DNA of 23,435 nucleotides from Nemertoderma westbladi (lineage: Eukaryota > Xenacoelomorpha > Nemertodermatida > Nemertodermatidae). The translations under genes were made by a program, and so were the position numbers. The stretch is taken from assembly GCA_032718475.1 (NCBI GenBank), contig JAUCBJ010007000.1, positions 1-23,435 of the forward strand, read 5' to 3'. The notes beneath the pieces were generated by a model. The model was not told the origin of the DNA. It saw only the letters and a program-made list of their open reading frames with translations, and made no database searches. Each line of letters begins with the position of its first letter. Positions within the stretch are counted from its first letter, which is position 1. This document shows positions 19,903 through 23,435 of this stretch, in pieces.

Positions 19903-21600
19903 GGAATGCCTGTTCACCACCATGGGAGATCTTCCACAGTAAACCCTTCCACTCTATTTCCTAAAGGAATGCCTGTTCACCACAATGGGTGATCTTCCAT
20001 AGTAAACCCTTCCACTTTGTTTCCTAAAGGAATGCCTGTTCACCACCATAGGTGATCTTCCACAGTAAACCCGTCCACTCTGTTTCCTAAAGGAATGCCT
20101 GTTCACCACCATAGGTGATCTTCCATAGAGTAAACCCTCCCACTCTGTTTCCTAAAGGAATGCCTGTTCACCACAATGGGTGATCTTCCACAGTAAACCC
20201 TTCCACTCTGTTTCCTAAAGGAATGCCTGTTCGCCACCATGGGTGATCTTCCACAGTAAACCCTTCCACTCTGTTTCCTAAAGGAATGCCTGTTCACCAC
20301 CATGGGTGATCTTCCACAGTAAACCCTCCCACTCTGTTTCCTAAAGGAATGCCTGTTCACCACCATGGGTGATCTTCCACAGTAAAGTAAACCCTTCCAC
20401 TCTGTTTCCTAAAGGAATGCCTGTTCACCACCATGGGTGATCTTCCACAGTAAACTCTTCCACTCTGATCCCTAAAGGAATGCCTGTTCACCACCGTGGG
20501 TGATCTTCCACAGTAAACCCTTCCACTCTGTTTCCTAAAGGAATGCCTGTTCACCACCATGGGTGATCTTCCACAGTAAACCCTCCCACTCTGTTTCCTA
20601 AAGGAATGCCTGTTCACCACCATGGGTGATCTTCCACAGTAAAGTAAACCCTTCCACTCTGTTTCCTAAAGGAATGCCTGTTCACCACCATGGGTGATCT
20701 TCCACAGTAAACTCTTCCACTCTGATCCCTAAAGGAATGCCTGTTCACCACCATAGGTGATCTTTCACAGTAAACCCGTCCACTCTGTTTCCTAAAGGAA
20801 TGCCTGTTCACCACAATAGGTGATCTTCCATAGAGTAAACCCTCCCACTCTGTTTCCTAAAGGAATGCCTGTTCACCACAATGGGTGATCTTACACAGTA
20901 AACCCTTCCACTCTGTTTCCTAAAGGAATGCCTGTTCGCCACCATGGGTGATCTTCCACAGTAAACCCTTCCACTCTGTTTCCTAAAGGAATGCCTGTTC
21001 ACCACCATGGGTGATCTTCCACAGTAAACCCTCCCACTCTGTTTCCTAAAGGAATGCCTGTTCACCACCATGGGTGATCTTCCACAGTAAAGTAAACCCT
21101 TCCACTCTGTTTCCTAAAGGAATGCCTGTTCACCACCATGGGTGATCTTCCACAGTAAACTCTTCCACTCTGATCCCTAAAGGAATGCCTGTTCACCACC
21201 GTGGGTGATCTTCCACAGTAAACCCTCCCACTCTGTTTCCTAAAGGAATGCCTGTTCACCACCATGGGTGATCTTCCACAGTAAAGTAAACCCTTCCACT
21301 CTGTTTCCTAAAGGAATGCCTGTTCACCACCATGGGTGATCTTCCACAGTAAACTCTTCCACTCTGATCCCTAAAGGAATGCCTGTTCACCACCATGGGT
21401 GATCTTCCACAGTAAACCCTTCCACTCTGTTTCCTAAAGGAATGCCTGTTCACCACCATGGGTGATCTTCCACAGTAAAGTAAACCCTTCCACTCTGATC
21501 CCTAAAGGAATGCCTGTTCACCACCATGGGTGATCTTCCACAGTAAACCCTTCCACTCTGTTTCCTATATAAATGCCTGTTCACCACCATGGATGGGTGA
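19903..21600. repeat. 63-bp minisatellite, about 27 copies
   Basis: The unit begins GGAATGCCTGTTCACCACCA, continues TGGGTGATCTTCCACAG and ends TAAACCCTTCC / ACTCTGTTTCCTAAA. The inner TCACC-ACCATG-GGTGA can form a small hairpin. Units carry diagnostic variants: an AGTAA insertion (68 bp), a TAGAG form (65 bp), ACTCTGATCC for ACTCTGTTTCC, and CGCCACC for CACCACC. The order of variants over units 3-9 recurs in units 14-20 with a shift of 705 bp (marker TTCCATAGAG at 20121 and 20826), so an 11-unit block was duplicated. The final partial unit (about 21567-21600) carries an extra ATGG. It lies in the intron upstream of the kinase-homology exon. The short minus frames in it are artefacts of a period of 21 codons. 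Confidence 0.96.
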
Positions 21601-22037
21601 TCTATATAATTATGTTTATGATATATATTTTATAATGTTAACGAACCAGATATGTTGATATCTATATACCATTTGAAAGAGCATACAATTCTGCAGAAGC
21701 ACATATATTATGTATTGTTGTCCAATGTATCTAAGGTACGTCTATTAGTAAGAATAAGCATTAGACATTATTATTGTGTGTGCCACCCCCCCCCCCCCCC
21801 CCCCCCCCCTCCCCATAATGGACCTGGTTAACTATGATGTTCAGCTCCAATCATAAAAACCCGGCTAGAATATGAACGAACCATTTTTCCCGAACCATTT
21901 TTCTTTTTGAAAAGGAAATTTCGCGGGCTTTTCAACTTGCCCAAACATTATAAAATATATACAAGTTGATTGAAATAAGAGATAAATGACATGCAGGAAA
22001 TGTCCACCCTGTAATCCCCCCCCCCCCCCCCCCCCCC
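21601..22037. other. AT-rich intronic DNA with two long poly-C runs
   Basis: No gene seen. There is a 24-base C run (21786-21809) and a 22-base C run (22016-22037), read as G runs on the gene's strand. A short duplicated GAACCATTTTTC lies near 21877 and 21892. Confidence 0.7.
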
Positions 22038-22230
22038 TGTAATGCTCTATACTCTCCTTATAAAATATGTAGCCCCCCTGTAATGCGTCCCCCCTGTAAT
22101 GCTCTATACTCTCCTTATAAAATATGAATATGTAGCCCCCCGTAATGCGTCCCCCCTGTAATGCTCTATCTCTCCTTATAAAATATGTAGCCCCCCTGTA
22201 ATGCGTCCCCCCTGTAATGCTCTATACTAT
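22038..22230. repeat. 57-bp minisatellite, about 3.4 copies
   Basis: Units start TGTAATGCTCTATACTCTCC at 22038, 22095, 22157 and 22213 (spacings 57, 62 and 56; the 62 comes from an AATATG insertion). Each unit contains a second TGTAATGCG half joined by CCCCCC. It directly follows the 22-base C run and ends about 17 bp before the RTE fragment. Confidence 0.88.
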
Positions 22231-22247
22231 TGCTATAAGAAAATGGC

Positions 22248-23281
22248 ATCCCTTTCAAGCTGGTCTATATATGTTATAGTCGGTCGTCCACGGGTACGCT
22301 TTCCATGAATTGGTTGCTAGAAAAGTAGATCTGGTATGACCTCGTCTTTACTTCGCCAGCAGTGCCCACTGGATCTTAATCTGCGTTCACGGAGGGTGGT
22401 TGATACATGTGGTATTGTACCATAAAGCTCGGCGTTTGTCATGTGTTGTCTCCAGCTGATGTTTAGGGCTGCCCTTAGTAGACTTGTGTAGCAACCATCA
22501 ATTCGTTGTTCAAGTGATTTAGTCAGTGTCCAGGTCTCACCCCCGTATAAAAATACACTTTTCACTATGGCTCGAAAGAACTTAGTCTTCAGGTGCCTGG
22601 AGAGATCTGATTTCCAGATGGTATTTTGATGAGTTGATTCAGATGAGTTGTTTTTTTTGTTGCTTTCCTAACTTCTATGTCCTTTTTGCTACTCTCTATC
22701 CATGATCCTAGGTACTGGAAGTCGTCGATTATTAGCAATTGTTGTCAAGTTTCCATTAACATTAAAAGTCATGAATTCGGTCTTGGTAACATTTATATGC
22801 AATCCAACCTCCTTAGCAGCCCTCTCCACTTTATTTAGTAGAAGCTGTGCATCTGCTAGCGTATTAGAGAGCAGGGCGATGTCATCCGCAAAGTCGGTGT
22901 CTGTGACTGTAGTTGCCGGATATCTACTACTTCTGCGTTCTTGAAGTGTGAATCCCAGATCTTCACCCTTTGTGGCCGTCCTCATTGCGTAATCCAGCAC
23001 AATTACAAATAGTAATGGTGCTAATGTGTCACCTTGCAGTACGCCAGCCAGGATTGAGAAAAACTCAGTTTCACCATCTGGTGAGAGTACCTGCGCTTCT
23101 GTGTCACAATTTAATAATCCAATTCCAGCAACGAGTACCTCTGGTATTCCATAAGCTCTTAGGATTTCCAGCATTTTGCCTTTATGGATTGAGTCGAATG
23201 CCTTCTTGAAGTCCACAAAAGTCAGGACAGCGCGGAGATTCTTTGACTTAATTCCCTCAATCAGTCTCCGTAGAGCAAGTA
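22248..23281 (-). mobile_element. RTE fragment, same family as the 9.9-kb copy, broken
   Basis: Minus-strand sequence matching about 1 kb of the RT region of the 9884-12078 element, from ILALRRLIEGIKSKN through FVDFKKAFDSIH (motif A), GVLQGDTLAP (motif B), FADDIALLS (motif C) and the YGGETWTLT region to about GKRTRGRP. The proteins differ at only a few residues. Damage: about 14 bp deleted after NLTTIANN (frameshift near 22727), a replaced segment at 22627-22663, and loss of the 3' end at 22248, where unrelated sequence begins. The 5' side stops abruptly at 23281 next to a possible hAT terminus. It is in sense orientation to the host gene and inactive. Confidence 0.92.
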
Positions 23282-23435
23282 CAGGGCTCCCGCCGGTGCA
23301 CAATAAAATAAAAACGCGACGGGATCAAAATAACGCAGTGGACATTAAGAAAGAGAGAGAGGAATGAGGGGGGCGGGGCTCCGTATTTTGAAAATTGTTA
23401 AATTTTATTGATCGTAACCTGTGCCGAATTTAATG
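23282..23435 (+). mobile_element. Possible hAT-like element start (cut by window end)
   Basis: The RTE sequence is interrupted after AGCAAGTA (23274-23281) by CAGGGCTCCCGCCGGTGCAC, whose CAGGG start resembles a hAT terminus. If so, the octamer would be the 8-bp target duplication and the RTE should resume beyond the window. The other end is not visible, so this is tentative. A simple deletion breakpoint would look the same. I see no gene in this stretch. Confidence 0.25.

Noticed and set aside
19801-21459. Short minus frames with MVVNRHSFRKQSGRVYCGRSP repeats
   Set aside because: They are the 63-bp array read in frame (21 codons), broken wherever a length-variant unit occurs. They are intronic.

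Overview
This window is eukaryotic, from an invertebrate animal that I cannot place more precisely. It holds three intact exons separated by multi-kilobase introns with GT/AG borders, tRNA-derived SINE-like repeats, RTE-type non-LTR retrotransposons, a hAT-like MITE and very large minisatellite arrays. There is no bacterial-style gene packing, no real tRNA or rRNA gene and no CRISPR array.

The only host gene I can support is on the minus strand: a middle piece of a membrane receptor guanylate cyclase. In gene order the exons are 19726-19183 (kinase-homology domain), 9521-9283 (C-lobe of that domain) and 2438-2178 (linker/dimerisation helix and start of the cyclase domain). Their reading phases join exactly (0, then 2), and all three are free of stops and frameshifts, so the gene looks functional. 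The extracellular and transmembrane part lies beyond base 23435. The rest of the cyclase domain lies beyond base 1.

Layout along the plus strand: 1-2177 is the intron after the last exon seen, with a SINE-like element (591-877), a decayed coding-like stretch (1090-1431, minus) and a second tRNA-headed SINE (about 1985-2125, minus). The intron 2439-9282 holds a decayed RTE copy split by a 695-bp hAT-type MITE, then a 42-bp minisatellite (about 5.6-7.9 kb). The intron 9522-19182 is almost entirely a 32/33-bp minisatellite of roughly 220 units, interrupted by a 2.2-kb RTE insertion (9884-12078). The intron upstream of 19726 carries a 63-bp minisatellite (19903-21600), poly-C runs, a 57-bp minisatellite and a second, broken copy of the same RTE family.

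The most interesting signal is how the 32/33-bp array relates to the exon. It runs right up to the 5' splice site at 19183/19182. On the gene's sense strand every unit I read restates that splice donor: CAG|GTGGGTAATG, with variants GTAGGT and GTTAGT. The intron therefore carries on the order of 200 decoy donors, many of them also AG|GT junctions like recursive splice sites. Three successive introns each hold a different array, and an inverted pair of RTE copies flanks the 544-nt kinase-homology exon. The very long plus-strand reading frames in the arrays are a by-product of stop-free repeat units and I do not annotate them as genes.
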